The notes: a model not told the origin generated them from the letters alone. Shown: positions 1 through 9,243, counted from the stretch's first letter. The stretch is 64,000 nt of DNA from Bacillus sp. T33-2 (GCF_002860205.1 NZ_PGVB01000008.1:124001-188000), one strand, 5' to 3'. Numbers and translations: made by a program.

Positions 1-2286
1 CGCCTCGAGAAGTTTTTTGATAAAAAAGAAATTCTTGAAGCCTACTTGAACGTTGCCACTTTCGGCCGAAATTCCGGCGGCAGCAATATTGCGGGGGTAC
101 AGGCAGCTGCCAAAGGAATCTTTGGTGTTGAGGCAAAGGACCTCAACCTCCCGCAGGCCGCCTTCATCGCCGGCCTGCCGCAGAGCCCATTTGGGTACAC
201 CCCGTTCACTAAAGACGGCACCCAAAAGGAAGGAGAGTTCCTGCAGCCTGGGCTTGAAAGAATGAAAACAGTGCTAAACAGGATGTACACAGGCGGATTT
301 ATCACTGCAAAAGAGTATAATGAGGCACTCGCCTATGATATCAGGAAAGATTTCACGTCATACTCAGATGAAAATTCCGTTGAGGAATATCCATATTTGA
401 CTTTTGAAATTGAAAAACGGGCCACGGATATTTTTTCGAAAATTCTTGCCGAAAAAGATGGATATGAATTAAAGGACCTTGAAAATGACGATGCATTGCG
501 GGAAGAGTACCTTGCGCTTGCCGACCGCAACCTGCGCCAGAATGGATATAAGATTTATTCCACGGTCAACAAAGACATTTATAACCGGATGCAGCAGGTG
601 GCCGCTTCCTACCCGTACTATGGGAACGCCAAACCACAGCAAATCAAAGATCCTGAAACAGGAGAAATCAAAACCGTCATGGAGCCCGTAGAGGTCGGGG
701 CAATTTTGATTGAGAACAAAACTGGCAAAATCATCAGCTTTGTCGGCGGACGTGATTTCAAGCGGGAACAAGTGAACCATGCGACCGATGCAAAACGACC
801 GAACGGTTCTACAATGAAGCCGATCCTTGTATATGCCCCGGCAATTGAGATGGGCAAATTGGCACCTGGTTCCGTTTTGCCGGACGTGCCGGTTTACCTT
901 AACGCTCAAAAACCTGGAGTGCCATGGCCGTTGAACTATGATAGAAAATACAGCGGTTTAACTTCAGTCCGTCATGCCCTGGCGAAATCCTATAACGTGC
1001 CTGCTGTTTTGGCATATAAAAACATCTTGAATCAGCGCCCAGCCCAATATCTTGAAAAAATGGGGTTCACCTCTTTAATCAAGAAGGACTTTGAGAATCT
1101 GGCCGCTGCTATCGGGTCGATAGAGAATGGCGTAACCGTTGAAGAAAACGTCAATGCGTTCGGAACCTTCGCGAACAACGGGAAGTTCATTGACGCCTAT
1201 ATGATTGACAAAATTGTTGATAAACACGGTAATATTGTCTATCAGCATAAAAGTACTCCTGTCGATGTATTCAGCCCGCAAACAGCTTATTTGACACTCG
1301 ACATGATGCGGGATGTCATCAATAGCGGGACTGCAACCAGCATGAATAAGCGGCTCAAATTCAATTCAGATTGGGCCGGAAAAACCGGGACAGGACACAA
1401 CTTTTATGATGCATGGTTTGTCGCAACCAACCCTAATGTGTCGTTTGGAACCTGGATCGGTTATGATACTCCGAAAGGATTGGAAAAAGATTACAAAAAA
1501 TTAAATTATTCAGTCCGAAATATTTATCTCTGGGCAGACCTTTTGAATGCCGCCTACGATGTTGCACCGCAGCTCGTTGACCCTGAGGAACGCTTCAACA
1601 TGCCTGGCGGGATTGTTAGCCGTTCATATTGCACTGTTTCAGGATTGCTTCCTTCACAAGCGTGTTCCAGTGCAGGATTGGTTAAATCGGATTTATTTAA
1701 CGCGAAATTTGTGCCGACAAAAGTAGATGACAGTCTTGTCGCAAGCAAATTTGTTCACGTGGGAGACAAGAGGTACCTGGCACTTGATTCAACTCCTGCA
1801 GAATTTGCTGACACTGGGGTAATTTTGAACCCGGCATATATGGAAAGCATCATCGGGCATAAAATCCGCAATCCGTACCAGCTGATACCGAAAAGGGAAG
1901 CATGGTCCAATATTGTTGTGGCAAATGATAAGCTGAATGACAATGGACGGGCGCCATCAGCTTTAGGAATCACTTTGTCGGGAACCACAATTACATGGGG
2001 CGCACACCCTGACAATGACATCGTCGGTTACAGGGTGTACAATGGCGGCCACAAAGTCGCGAGCATAAAGGCTGGCGGAGCTTTATCATACAATGCCGGA
2101 AGCGGATCATTTTATGTAAAAGCAGTCGATATCGCAGGAAACGAATCGCCGCCATCCAACACTGTCCAGGTCGGCCAGGCGTCGCCTCCAAATCCGGCTG
2201 CACCTCCAGCTGAAGCAGGCCAGCCGCCGGGAGTACCACCGGTGGCACCTCCGCCTCCAGATAACACTGGCGGAACAGGGCAATAA
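1..2286 (+). CDS. Class A penicillin-binding protein (bifunctional PBP1A family), 5' end outside window
   Basis: Peptidoglycan synthase anchored in the membrane, with glycosyltransferase (GT51) and DD-transpeptidase domains. The frame is open from base 1, so the N-terminal membrane anchor and most of the GT51 domain are missing. The remaining GT51 part shows the EAYLN motif and the GGSNIAGVQ and AGLPQSP segments. The transpeptidase serine lies in GSTMKP (about 805-822), the SxN motif is SYN (about 988-996) and the KTG triad is KTGTG (about 1381-1395). The C-terminus has a fibronectin-III-like domain (about 1950-2170) and then a Pro-rich tail. Such tails are known in Bacillus class A PBPs, but I cannot tell which B. 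subtilis paralogue this matches, so no symbol is given. A terminator follows directly. Confidence 0.93.
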   Translation, partial: RLEKFFDKKEILEAYLNVATFGRNSGGSNIAGVQAAAKGIFGVEAKDLNLPQAAFIAGLPQSPFGYTPFTKDGTQKEGEFLQPGLERMKTVLNRMYTGGFITAKEYNEALAYDIRKDFTSYSDENSVEEYPYLTFEIEKRATDIFSKILAEKDGYELKDLENDDALREEYLALADRNLRQNGYKIYSTVNKDIYNRMQQVAASYPYYGNAKPQQIKDPETGEIKTVMEPVEVGAILIENKTGKIISFVGGRDFKREQVNHATDAKRPNGSTMKPILVYAPAIEMGKLAPGSVLPDVPVYLNAQKPGVPWPLNYDRKYSGLTSVRHALAKSYNVPAVLAYKNILNQRPAQYLEKMGFTSLIKKDFENLAAAIGSIENGVTVEENVNAFGTFANNGKFIDAYMIDKIVDKHGNIVYQHKSTPVDVFSPQTAYLTLDMMRDVINSGTATSMNKRLKFNSDWAGKTGTGHNFYDAWFVATNPNVSFGTWIGYDTPKGLEKDYKKLNYSVRNIYLWADLLNAAYDVAPQLVDPEERFNMPGGIVSRSYCTVSGLLPSQACSSAGLVKSDLFNAKFVPTKVDDSLVASKFVHVGDKRYLALDSTPAEFADTGVILNPAYMESIIGHKIRNPYQLIPKREAWSNIVVANDKLNDNGRAPSALGITLSGTTITWGAHPDNDIVGYRVYNGGHKVASIKAGGALSYNAGSGSFYVKAVDIAGNESPPSNTVQVGQASPPNPAAPPAEAGQPPGVPPVAPPPPDNTGGTGQ

Positions 2287-2291
2287 TAAGT

Positions 2292-2335
2292 AAAAAAGGA
2301 ACCGTATCGTGATAAATCGATGCGGTTCCTTTTTC
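2292..2335 (+). terminator. Rho-independent terminator after the PBP gene
   Basis: Inverted repeat AAGGAACCG / CGGTTCCTT with a 17-nt loop followed by a T run, 6 bases after the PBP stop codon. Confidence 0.85.
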
Positions 2336-2346
2336 GTTGCTGAACT

Positions 2347-2480
2347 GTTTCGCTTAATTATTGGTGGCTTACGCGAAATTATAGGTTTTTTCGCGAGAAT
2401 GTACACAGTTTTCGCAAGATTATCATTTTTTTCGCGAGATTGCCGACTACTTTTGCTAAATTTCTTTCTGACCGGCTCTT
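2347..2480. repeat. Degenerate tandem repeat of about 20-23 bp around TTTTTCGCGAGATT
   Basis: Five or six imperfect units carry a TTCGC(G/A)AGATT-like core (for example near 2381, 2403, 2425 and 2450) between the PBP and acsA 3' ends. No gene is supported here; the frames that cross it have no ribosome site. Confidence 0.55.
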
Positions 2481-2512
2481 CCCGCCAGCCATCATATTTT
2501 AAAGCCGGCCTC

Positions 2513-4231
2513 TTAATCTTCCATCGTGGACAAATCGCCTGTAGGAAGGTCAAGTTCCCAGGCTTTTAAGACGCGGCGCATGATTTTACCGCTCCTTGTT
2601 TTAGGCAGCTTGTCACGGAATTCAATCTCACGGGGTGCAGCATGGGCCGCAAAACCTTTTTTCACAAATTGGCGGATTTCTTCTTTTAATTCATCAGACT
2701 GATCGTAGCCATCACGAAGGGCTACAAACGCTTTAATAATCTCTCCACGGACAGGATCAGGTTTTCCGATCACCCCTGCTTCGGCGATAGCCGGATGTTC
2801 CAGCAGCTTGCTTTCCACTTCGAAAGGCCCGACCCGTTCCCCTGAAGTCATGATCACATCATCAACTCTGCCTTGGAACCAGAAATAGCCTTCTTCATCC
2901 ATATAGGCGGAGTCCCCTGAGACATACCAGTTACCCGGCATAAAATATGATTCATATTTTTGCTGGTTATTCCAGATGGTATGCATCATCGATGGCCAGC
3001 CCTTTTTTATCGCAAGGTTGCCCATCCTGTACGGTGGCAGCTCATTTCCCTGATCATCCACAATTGCGGCTTTGACTCCCGGAATGGGTTTGCCCATTGA
3101 GCCGGGCTTGATTTCCATGCAAGGATAGTTACAAATAAGCTGTGCTCCGGTTTCTGTCATCCACCATGTGTCATGGATGCGAAGGTGGAATACTTTCATT
3201 CCCCATTTGACTACTTCAGGATTTAGGGGTTCGCCTACACTTAAAATATGGCGGAGGCTGCTTAAATCAAATTTTTTCACCACTTCATCGCCTGCACTCA
3301 TTAACATCCGGAACGATGTCGGTGCACTATACCATACAGTGACACCATATAATTCAATCATTTTATACCATGTTTCGGGATTAAACCGCCCCCCCATAAC
3401 AACATTCGAAGTACCGGTGAGCCATGGCCCGAAAATTCCATAAGATGTGCCCGTTACCCAGCCAGGGTCAGCGGTACACCAATAAACGTCCTCTTCTTTT
3501 AAATCAAGGACCCATTTGGCGGTCTGGTAGTGCTGGACCATCGCATTGTGGACATGGAGAACACCCTTGGGTTTCCCTGTTGAGCCCGAAGTATAATGAA
3601 GAATCAGTCCATCCGTCCTCTCAACCCATTCGATCTGCAGTTTGTTTGAAGCTTCCGCCATCCTCTTATTAAAATCGATATACGGACCGTTTTCTTCGAT
3701 ATCACCGCCAACGAGGAAAATATGCTTTAACTCGGGCAAATCCCCGACTGGGACCCGATTGAGCAATTCCGGCGTCGTAACCAGCACCTTTGCCCCACTG
3801 TCTTCAAGCCGGTCCCGGACTGCGCCTTCCATGAATGCCTCAAAGAGGGGGCCTACGATTGCACCAAGCTTTAGCGCACCAAGCAATGCAAAGTACAGTT
3901 CCGGGGAGCGGGGCATAAAAATAAACACGCGGTCTCCCTTTTCCACATCCCCGAATGTCTTCAGCACATTTCCTGCCTGGTTGGAAAGCTCCTTCATTTC
4001 TTTAAAAGTGTACTTTTCCTTCCGGATCCCGTCTTGATAATATAAAGCAATTTTATTGTTTCGGAAGCCTTCGGCGTGCCTGTCAATGGCTTCATAGGCC
4101 ATATTGACCCTGCCGGTTTCATACCAGGAAAATTGTTTTTCGGCCTCTTTCCAGTCAAACTGATCGTACATTTCACGATAATCTTTCAAATTATGATTCC
4201 CGTTTATTACTGGCAGCGCTTCCACATTCAT
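2513..4231 (-). CDS. acsA: Acetyl-CoA synthetase AcsA
   Basis: Converts acetate, ATP and CoA to acetyl-CoA via acetyl-AMP in the cytoplasm. The 572-residue length equals B. subtilis AcsA. Visible ANL-superfamily motifs are the P-loop YTSGSTGKPKG (middle), the hinge region QGRVDDVIMTSGERVGP and the C-terminal PKTRSGKIMRR, whose lysine is residue 549. In B. subtilis this lysine is acetylated by AcuA and deacetylated by AcuC, both encoded next door in the divergent operon. The start has a strong AGGGGGAT ribosome site and a consensus sigma-A promoter upstream. CcpA regulation is likely through the cre site in the shared intergenic region. Confidence 0.96.
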   Translation of the reverse strand: MNVEALPVINGNHNLKDYREMYDQFDWKEAEKQFSWYETGRVNMAYEAIDRHAEGFRNNKIALYYQDGIRKEKYTFKEMKELSNQAGNVLKTFGDVEKGDRVFIFMPRSPELYFALLGALKLGAIVGPLFEAFMEGAVRDRLEDSGAKVLVTTPELLNRVPVGDLPELKHIFLVGGDIEENGPYIDFNKRMAEASNKLQIEWVERTDGLILHYTSGSTGKPKGVLHVHNAMVQHYQTAKWVLDLKEEDVYWCTADPGWVTGTSYGIFGPWLTGTSNVVMGGRFNPETWYKMIELYGVTVWYSAPTSFRMLMSAGDEVVKKFDLSSLRHILSVGEPLNPEVVKWGMKVFHLRIHDTWWMTETGAQLICNYPCMEIKPGSMGKPIPGVKAAIVDDQGNELPPYRMGNLAIKKGWPSMMHTIWNNQQKYESYFMPGNWYVSGDSAYMDEEGYFWFQGRVDDVIMTSGERVGPFEVESKLLEHPAIAEAGVIGKPDPVRGEIIKAFVALRDGYDQSDELKEEIRQFVKKGFAAHAAPREIEFRDKLPKTRSGKIMRRVLKAWELDLPTGDLSTMED

Positions 4232-4266
4232 TTATCCAATCCCCCTTGATACTATGTAATGACATC

Positions 4267-4295
4267 ATTATAGTACAAATACTATTTTTTCTCAA
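4267..4295 (-). promoter_or_regulatory. Sigma-A promoter of acsA
   Basis: On the minus strand TTGAGA (4290-4295), a 17-base spacer and a perfect TATAAT (4267-4272) lie 36 bases upstream of the acsA start. Confidence 0.8.
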
Positions 4296-4363
4296 TTTTA
4301 AAAATTCTGTTCATAAGCTCACAAACAGGAGCGGCAATATTTTAGGAATAATACTGAAAATTG

Positions 4364-4379
4364 TGTGAAAGCGCTTTTA
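4364..4379. promoter_or_regulatory. cre site (CcpA operator) between acsA and acuABC
   Basis: TGTGAAAGCGCTTTTA matches the catabolite-responsive element consensus (TGAAARCGYTTTWN type). It overlaps the presumed -35 region of acuA, whose -10 TATAAT is at 4396-4401, so repression of acuABC is the expected effect. Its relation to acsA, about 130 bases away on the other strand, is upstream of that promoter. CcpA itself is encoded at 9289-10287. Confidence 0.8.
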
Positions 4380-4395
4380 TCTGTTAGATTTTATG

Positions 4396-4401
4396 TATAA
4401 T
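4396..4401 (+). promoter_or_regulatory. -10 element of the acuABC promoter
   Basis: Perfect TATAAT 30 bases before the acuA start. No good -35 is visible; the -35 position falls inside the cre site. Confidence 0.55.
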
Positions 4402-4431
4402 AGAATTGACAATTGTTCGGGTGGTGACCAG

Positions 4432-5064
4432 ATGGAACATAGAAAAACCTATAATGCAAAAGAGCTTAAAACACCTCACGGCAGCTTGATTATTGAAGGG
4501 CCCATTACTCCGGAAAAGCTGGCTGGATACGAGTTCCATGAGGATCTCGTTGCTTTTCGTCCCGCAGCACAGCAGCATAAAGCTTTAGTCGAAATTGCCG
4601 GGTTGCCGGAGGGAAGGATCATCATTGCAAGGCACCGGCACATGATCGTCGGGTATGTGACCTATCTTTACCCGGATCCGCTGGAAAGATGGTCCGAAGG
4701 TAATATGGAAGATTTGATAGAGCTCGGGGCCATTGAAGTCATTCCCAAATTCAGGGGTAGCTCTGTCGGAAAAAACCTTCTTGTTGTCTCCATGATGGAC
4801 GATGCCATGGAGGATTATACCATTATCACGACAGAATATTACTGGCACTGGGACCTGAAAGGCACCGGCCTGAACGTATGGGAATACCGCAAAGTCATGG
4901 AAAAAATGATGAACGCAGGTGGGCTCACCTGGTATGCTACTGATGATCCGGAAATCAGTTCCCATCCAGCCAATTGTTTGATGGCCAGGATTGGAAAAAG
5001 AATCGGCCCCGAATCCATACAGAAATTTGACCAGCTCAGGTTCATGAACCGTTTCATGTATTAA
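4432..5064 (+). CDS. acuA: Acetoin utilisation protein AcuA, protein N-acetyltransferase of AcsA
   Basis: GNAT-family acetyltransferase that inactivates acetyl-CoA synthetase by acetylating its C-terminal lysine. The start MEHRKTYNAKELK at 4432 is chosen because it aligns with B. subtilis AcuA (210 residues) and follows GGGTGGTGACC; an upstream ATG at 4393 has no ribosome site and overlaps the -10. The central block with LIELGAIEVIP and the acetyl-CoA-binding loop FRGSSVGKNLL is typical. It is the first gene of acuABC, divergent from its substrate gene acsA. Confidence 0.95.
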   Translation: MEHRKTYNAKELKTPHGSLIIEGPITPEKLAGYEFHEDLVAFRPAAQQHKALVEIAGLPEGRIIIARHRHMIVGYVTYLYPDPLERWSEGNMEDLIELGAIEVIPKFRGSSVGKNLLVVSMMDDAMEDYTIITTEYYWHWDLKGTGLNVWEYRKVMEKMMNAGGLTWYATDDPEISSHPANCLMARIGKRIGPESIQKFDQLRFMNRFMY

Positions 5065-5134
5065 CTGGCGATTTGTATTGCAGGTGCAAATAATCTATTA
5101 ATCTTAATTTCCGCCATTGTAGGGGGGCAGGAGC

Positions 5135-5782
5135 ATGATTATAGAAGAAATAATGAAGACGGAAGTAACAGTCCTTTTCAAGGAGGATTCCATTGCGGAT
5201 GCTATTCGGTTGATGGCTGAAAAAAAGATCCGCCATATACCGATTGTCGATTTGGACCAGAAGCTGATTGGACTGGTTTCCGACCGGGACATCAAGGATG
5301 CGGCACCATCAATTTTCCGGATAGATGAACATAGAGAAGATCTGCTGAAGCCCTTGGAAACGATTATGAAAACAAATATTCTCACCGGACACCCGCTAGA
5401 TTTTGTAGAGGAAGTGGCTGCTGTTTTTTATGAACACCATATAAGCTGCCTGCCGGTTGTAAAGGAAAAAAAATTAGTCGGAATCGTTACAGAGACAGAT
5501 CTTCTCCATACCCTGGTCGAATTGACAGGAGCCCATCAGCCGGGATCGCAAATTGAAGTCAAGGTCCCACATAAAACTGGCATTCTTACTGACATTACTG
5601 CTGTCATCAGCCGCAGGAAAGGGAATATCCTGAGCATTCTTGTTTATCCGGATAAAACGGATGAAAATGCTAAAATCATAGTTGTCAGGGTCCAGACAAT
5701 GAACCCGACGGGAATCATAGAAGAATTAAAGAAAGCCGGACATCAGGTCCTCTGGCCAAACCTTCCGGGGGTTTCTTCATGA
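5135..5782 (+). CDS. acuB: AcuB, CBS-pair and ACT domain protein
   Basis: A 215-residue protein with two CBS motifs (about 1-60 and 75-135), including the paired RHIPIVD and SCLPVV strands, and an ACT domain (about 140-215) starting HKTGILTDI. CBS pairs bind adenine nucleotides and ACT domains bind small ligands, so AcuB probably senses a metabolite or energy state for the AcuA/AcuC switch; its exact role is not established. The ribosome site is GGGGGGCAGGAG. It ends in an ATGA overlap with acuC, indicating translational coupling. Confidence 0.93.
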   Translation: MIIEEIMKTEVTVLFKEDSIADAIRLMAEKKIRHIPIVDLDQKLIGLVSDRDIKDAAPSIFRIDEHREDLLKPLETIMKTNILTGHPLDFVEEVAAVFYEHHISCLPVVKEKKLVGIVTETDLLHTLVELTGAHQPGSQIEVKVPHKTGILTDITAVISRRKGNILSILVYPDKTDENAKIIVVRVQTMNPTGIIEELKKAGHQVLWPNLPGVSS

Positions 5783-6951
5783 GCTGCCGCTCAAGTCTTA
5801 TCTATTCAGAAGACTTGCTCAGCTACAAATTCAGCAGCCACCATCCTTTCAACCAATATCGTTTGAAGCTTACAATGGACCTGTTAAGAAAAATGAATGC
5901 GGTTCAGGATGACCAGGTAATTCCTCCACGGATGTCAACCGAAGAGGAGCTGTGTTTAATACATGACCCGAATTTTGTGAATGCTGTCAAGATGGCCGGC
6001 CAGGGAAAGCTCCGGGAAGAAACAGCAGAAGGGTACGGCCTTGGGACTGAAGATACACCAATTTTCCCTAATATGCATGAAGCCAGCTCCCTGCTTGTCG
6101 GCGGCACTTTAACGGCTGTGGACCAGGTGATGACAGGAAAAGTGGATCATGCATTTCACCTTGGAGGCGGGCTTCATCATGGTTTCAGGGGAAAAGCGTC
6201 AGGATTTTGCATTTATAATGACAGCTCTGTCGCGATTAAATACATTCAGGAAAAATTTCATGCAAGAGTGCTCTATGTTGACACAGATGCCCACCATGGC
6301 GATGGGGTGCAATGGTCCTTTTATGATGACCCTTCTGTCTGTACGCTATCAATCCATGAAACTGGACGCTATCTGTTCCCGGGGACAGGCAATGTAAATG
6401 AGCGGGGGCAGGGAAAGGGCTATGGATATTCCTTCAATATCCCGGTCGATGCCTTTACAGAGGATGAATCGTGGCTTGATGCCTACACCACCGCCCTGAT
6501 AGAAGTTGCTGACTTCTTTAAGCCGGATGTGATCCTGACGCAAAACGGGGCTGATGCCCATTATCTCGACCCGCTCACCCATCTGTCGTCGACCATGAGA
6601 ATTTACCGGGAAATCCCGAGGCTCGCCCACAAGATTGCGCACCAGTACTGCAATGGCAAATGGATTGCGGTCGGCGGAGGCGGATATGATATTTGGAGAG
6701 TGGTTCCCCGTGCATGGGCACTGATATGGCTTGAGATGACAGAAAACTCAAACTGTTACGGCAGTTTGCCTTCTGAGTGGGTGGCCCAATGGCAGCCAAA
6801 AGCACCTGTCGAGCTTCCCCTCGTCTGGGATGATCCTGAGGATCTATATCCACCCATACCAAGAAAACCGGAAATCACCGAAAAAAATGCCCAGACGCTT
6901 GAAAAAGCCCTGTTCCCAATCCGGAACAATAAAAAATCAGAAACGGTATAA
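5779..6951 (+). CDS. acuC: AcuC, NAD-independent (class I/II HDAC-like) lysine deacetylase of AcsA
   Basis: Zinc-dependent deacetylase that reactivates acetylated AcsA. The 390-residue sequence shows the catalytic His pair in GGGLHHG, the zinc ligands in YVDTDAHHGDGVQ and the later Asp in QNGADAHYLDPL, then GGGGYD near the C-terminus with the expected tyrosine. It overlaps acuB by four bases. It is convergent with floT and separated by a terminator. Confidence 0.95.
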   Translation: MSCRSSLIYSEDLLSYKFSSHHPFNQYRLKLTMDLLRKMNAVQDDQVIPPRMSTEEELCLIHDPNFVNAVKMAGQGKLREETAEGYGLGTEDTPIFPNMHEASSLLVGGTLTAVDQVMTGKVDHAFHLGGGLHHGFRGKASGFCIYNDSSVAIKYIQEKFHARVLYVDTDAHHGDGVQWSFYDDPSVCTLSIHETGRYLFPGTGNVNERGQGKGYGYSFNIPVDAFTEDESWLDAYTTALIEVADFFKPDVILTQNGADAHYLDPLTHLSSTMRIYREIPRLAHKIAHQYCNGKWIAVGGGGYDIWRVVPRAWALIWLEMTENSNCYGSLPSEWVAQWQPKAPVELPLVWDDPEDLYPPIPRKPEITEKNAQTLEKALFPIRNNKKSETV

Positions 6952-6955
6952 ATAA

Positions 6956-6989
6956 GCAGAGGCTCACCCATGATCCGGGTAGCCTCTTT
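6956..6989 (+). terminator. Terminator between convergent acuC and floT
   Basis: AGAGGCT(C)ACCC / GGGT(A)GCCTCT hairpin followed by TTTT, just after the acuC stop. Confidence 0.8.
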
Positions 6990-7004
6990 TGATTAATGTT
7001 GTAC

Positions 7005-8546
7005 TTAATCCTGTTTTACCAGAGCTGAATCTGTTGAAAGAGTCTCCATGTCAGCGTCTTTCATTTCAAAGGCCAGGCCATCGATTCTGTTTCTGACGGC
7101 CGGCTTCCCTGAAAAGTTTTCTATCAGCTCCTTCACGTCAATTCCCGACGAAGCTTTAAGCGATTCTTGAATGGTCGCCATTAAATCCGTTGCATAGCCT
7201 GTAACTTTATTGGCACCGCCAGAGCCACCTGTATCGACAACGGTTATTTTATCAATATTCCCAAGCGGACTCGCCACTTGTTTTGCATATTCCGGCAGCA
7301 TCTTCAGGATCATGTCAAGGATCGCAGCCTGGCCAAACTGCTCGAACGCTTCGGCAACCTTTTGTTTTGCATCCGCTTCCGCAATCCCCTTTAAGCGGAT
7401 GATTTCTGCTGCCGTTTCCCCCTGCGCCCGCTCGGCCTCCGCCTTTGCTATTCCGTCTATACGGACTCTTTCTGCCTCGGCGCGCGCCATAGCTTCAATC
7501 CTGTACTTATTGGCATCGGCATCTGCCATTTGCTTCGCTTTCTCAGCGGCTGCCGACTGTTCGACCGCATACCGGTCTGCATCAGCTTTTTTCTTCACTT
7601 CAGAATCATACTGGCGCTCACGGCGCAGGATTTCTTTTTCTTCGAGCTCAATTTGCTTTTGGCGCTCGATGATTTTCACCTGCATTTCCTGCTCTGTTAC
7701 CTCCTGCTGCGCGCGCGCCGTCTCAAGGTCGTATGCCTGGTCGGCCCGGGCTTTGGCAATGTCCTGTTCCCGGCGGTATTCTGCTATTTTCAATAGATTT
7801 GTTTTTTCGGCTTCAGCGATTTCTGTAGCCCGTTCAAGCTCTGCTTTTTTCGCATCCTTTGCTGCTTCAGCCTTCTTAATTCTCGTTTCCTTCTCGGCCT
7901 CGGCCGTAGCAATGTCCGCATCACGTTTTACCTGGGCAATCCTTGGCTTGCCGAGCGAATCGAGATAGCCATTCTTGTCCCTGACATCCTTGATTGTGAA
8001 CGATACAATGATCAGGCCCATTTTGGCGAGATCCTGAGAGGCTACCCGCTGTACTTCCTGCGAAAATTTATCCCTGTTTTTGTAGATCTCCTCAACCGTC
8101 ATGGATCCCAGTATCGAACGAAGATGTCCTTCCAGCACTTCCCTCGCTTCATTTTCCCGGTCCTGCTTTGACTTGCCGAGGAATTGTTCTGCAGCGGTGG
8201 CAATCTCACCTATTGAACTGCCTATTTTAATGATGGCCGTTCCGTCTGCCATCACGGGCACACCTTGCTCGGTATAAACCTCCGGAGTTGTCACTTCAAG
8301 CTTGCTGGATAGCAAACTTAATGGACGGGATTGCTGAAATACAGGAAAAATGAACGTTCCACCGCCCCGGATAATCTTAATTCTGTTCCCGGATTCATCC
8401 ACATGGACATTCTTGCTCCCTAGGAAACTTCCCGTCACGATCAGTGCCTCATCCGGGCCGGCTGTTTTATATTTTGTGATAAACACGGCAATAAGGGCGA
8501 GAACAATAAAAACAGCAATTCCGATGACGATCGACATTGGTCCCAT
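7005..8546 (-). CDS. floT: Flotillin-like protein FloT
   Basis: Scaffold protein of functional membrane microdomains. An N-terminal membrane hairpin or anchor (about 4-25) is followed by the SPFH/PHB domain (about 28-200, with the EALIVTG and EQGVPVMADG segments). A long Ala/Glu/Lys-rich coiled coil (about 205-400) follows, then a Gly-rich C-terminal part (VVDTGGSGG). Length is 513 residues against about 509 for B. subtilis FloT (YuaG), and the sequence matches it closely. The start follows GGGAGGAAATGTA. The yuaF stop codon is 12 bases upstream, giving the conserved yuaF-floT operon under the sigma-W promoter at 9180-9205. Confidence 0.95.
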   Translation of the reverse strand: MGPMSIVIGIAVFIVLALIAVFITKYKTAGPDEALIVTGSFLGSKNVHVDESGNRIKIIRGGGTFIFPVFQQSRPLSLLSSKLEVTTPEVYTEQGVPVMADGTAIIKIGSSIGEIATAAEQFLGKSKQDRENEAREVLEGHLRSILGSMTVEEIYKNRDKFSQEVQRVASQDLAKMGLIIVSFTIKDVRDKNGYLDSLGKPRIAQVKRDADIATAEAEKETRIKKAEAAKDAKKAELERATEIAEAEKTNLLKIAEYRREQDIAKARADQAYDLETARAQQEVTEQEMQVKIIERQKQIELEEKEILRRERQYDSEVKKKADADRYAVEQSAAAEKAKQMADADANKYRIEAMARAEAERVRIDGIAKAEAERAQGETAAEIIRLKGIAEADAKQKVAEAFEQFGQAAILDMILKMLPEYAKQVASPLGNIDKITVVDTGGSGGANKVTGYATDLMATIQESLKASSGIDVKELIENFSGKPAVRNRIDGLAFEMKDADMETLSTDSALVKQD

Positions 8547-8558
8547 TACATTTCCTCC

Positions 8559-9101
8559 CTAAAAGTATTTTTGAAACTCATTATATTTTTTCACTTGCAC
8601 TACACCTTTGACTGAATCTATGACCAGCACCTTTTCACCATAAGCGATTTCCGTCTGGTCAAAGCTTGCCGCTGTCCTGGCAATCCGTCCGCTGATGCTT
8701 TCGATTAAAATTTCACCAAAGCCATCCTCGGGGATTGGGGTGATCACAGTCCCAATCCGGCCCTTAAGGTCACTTTCATGGTAAACAAGGGATTCTTCTG
8801 TGTTTCTTAGCGGGATTAATACAAAAACATTTAACAGGGTGACGAGGATGAGTGCCAATGAAGCGGACAGCACTCCGGCCAAAATCCCGTGTACAGGACT
8901 GTAAACCTCAAACAGGAAGCCGCCGGCAGAAAAGAATGTGAGAAAAGAAAACAATAATGTGGGGTGTAAAAACTGGATGCTTTCAAATACTCCTTCAAGC
9001 AAATCACCAAACAACAAATATAGCACCGTAAAAGCACCTGATCCGATCAAGCCATAAAGATAAACCGTTTCAATCGGGACACCGAATACCTCCATAACCA
9101 T
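8559..9101 (-). CDS. yuaF: YuaF, NfeD-type membrane protein
   Basis: NfeD-family partner of flotillin. It has about 180 residues with three or four predicted membrane segments in the first 100, then a C-terminal OB-fold (about 115-175) with GRIGTVITPIPEDGFGEI and RTAASFDQTEIAYG typical of NfeD. In B. subtilis YuaF is encoded with FloT and affects membrane organisation under cell-envelope stress. The start follows GAAGGGATAG. It is the first gene after a perfect sigma-W promoter. Confidence 0.9.
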   Translation of the reverse strand: MVMEVFGVPIETVYLYGLIGSGAFTVLYLLFGDLLEGVFESIQFLHPTLLFSFLTFFSAGGFLFEVYSPVHGILAGVLSASLALILVTLLNVFVLIPLRNTEESLVYHESDLKGRIGTVITPIPEDGFGEILIESISGRIARTAASFDQTEIAYGEKVLVIDSVKGVVQVKKYNEFQKYF

Positions 9102-9179
9102 CTATCCCTTCATCGCACTGGTTGATGGTGACTCAACAAGTTCCATCCCCTTTCAAATATGTATTCCATTACCAGTCTA

Positions 9180-9205
9180 TACGGATATATTTCAATAAAG
9201 TTTCA
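9180..9205 (-). promoter_or_regulatory. Sigma-W promoter of yuaF-floT
   Basis: Minus-strand TGAAAC (9200-9205), exactly 16 bases, then CGTA (9180-9183), which is the extracytoplasmic sigma-W consensus. In B. subtilis yuaF-floT is a known sigma-W operon, so the promoter appears conserved. Confidence 0.85.
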
Positions 9206-9243
9206 AAACTTCCAATTATTTAAAACTTTCTTTCGGCCAAATA

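Noticed and set aside
7210-7968. 252-codon rightward frame inside floT
   Set aside because: It is the antisense shadow of an Ala/Glu/Lys-rich coiled coil (rich in Ser/Ala/Phe), without a ribosome site.
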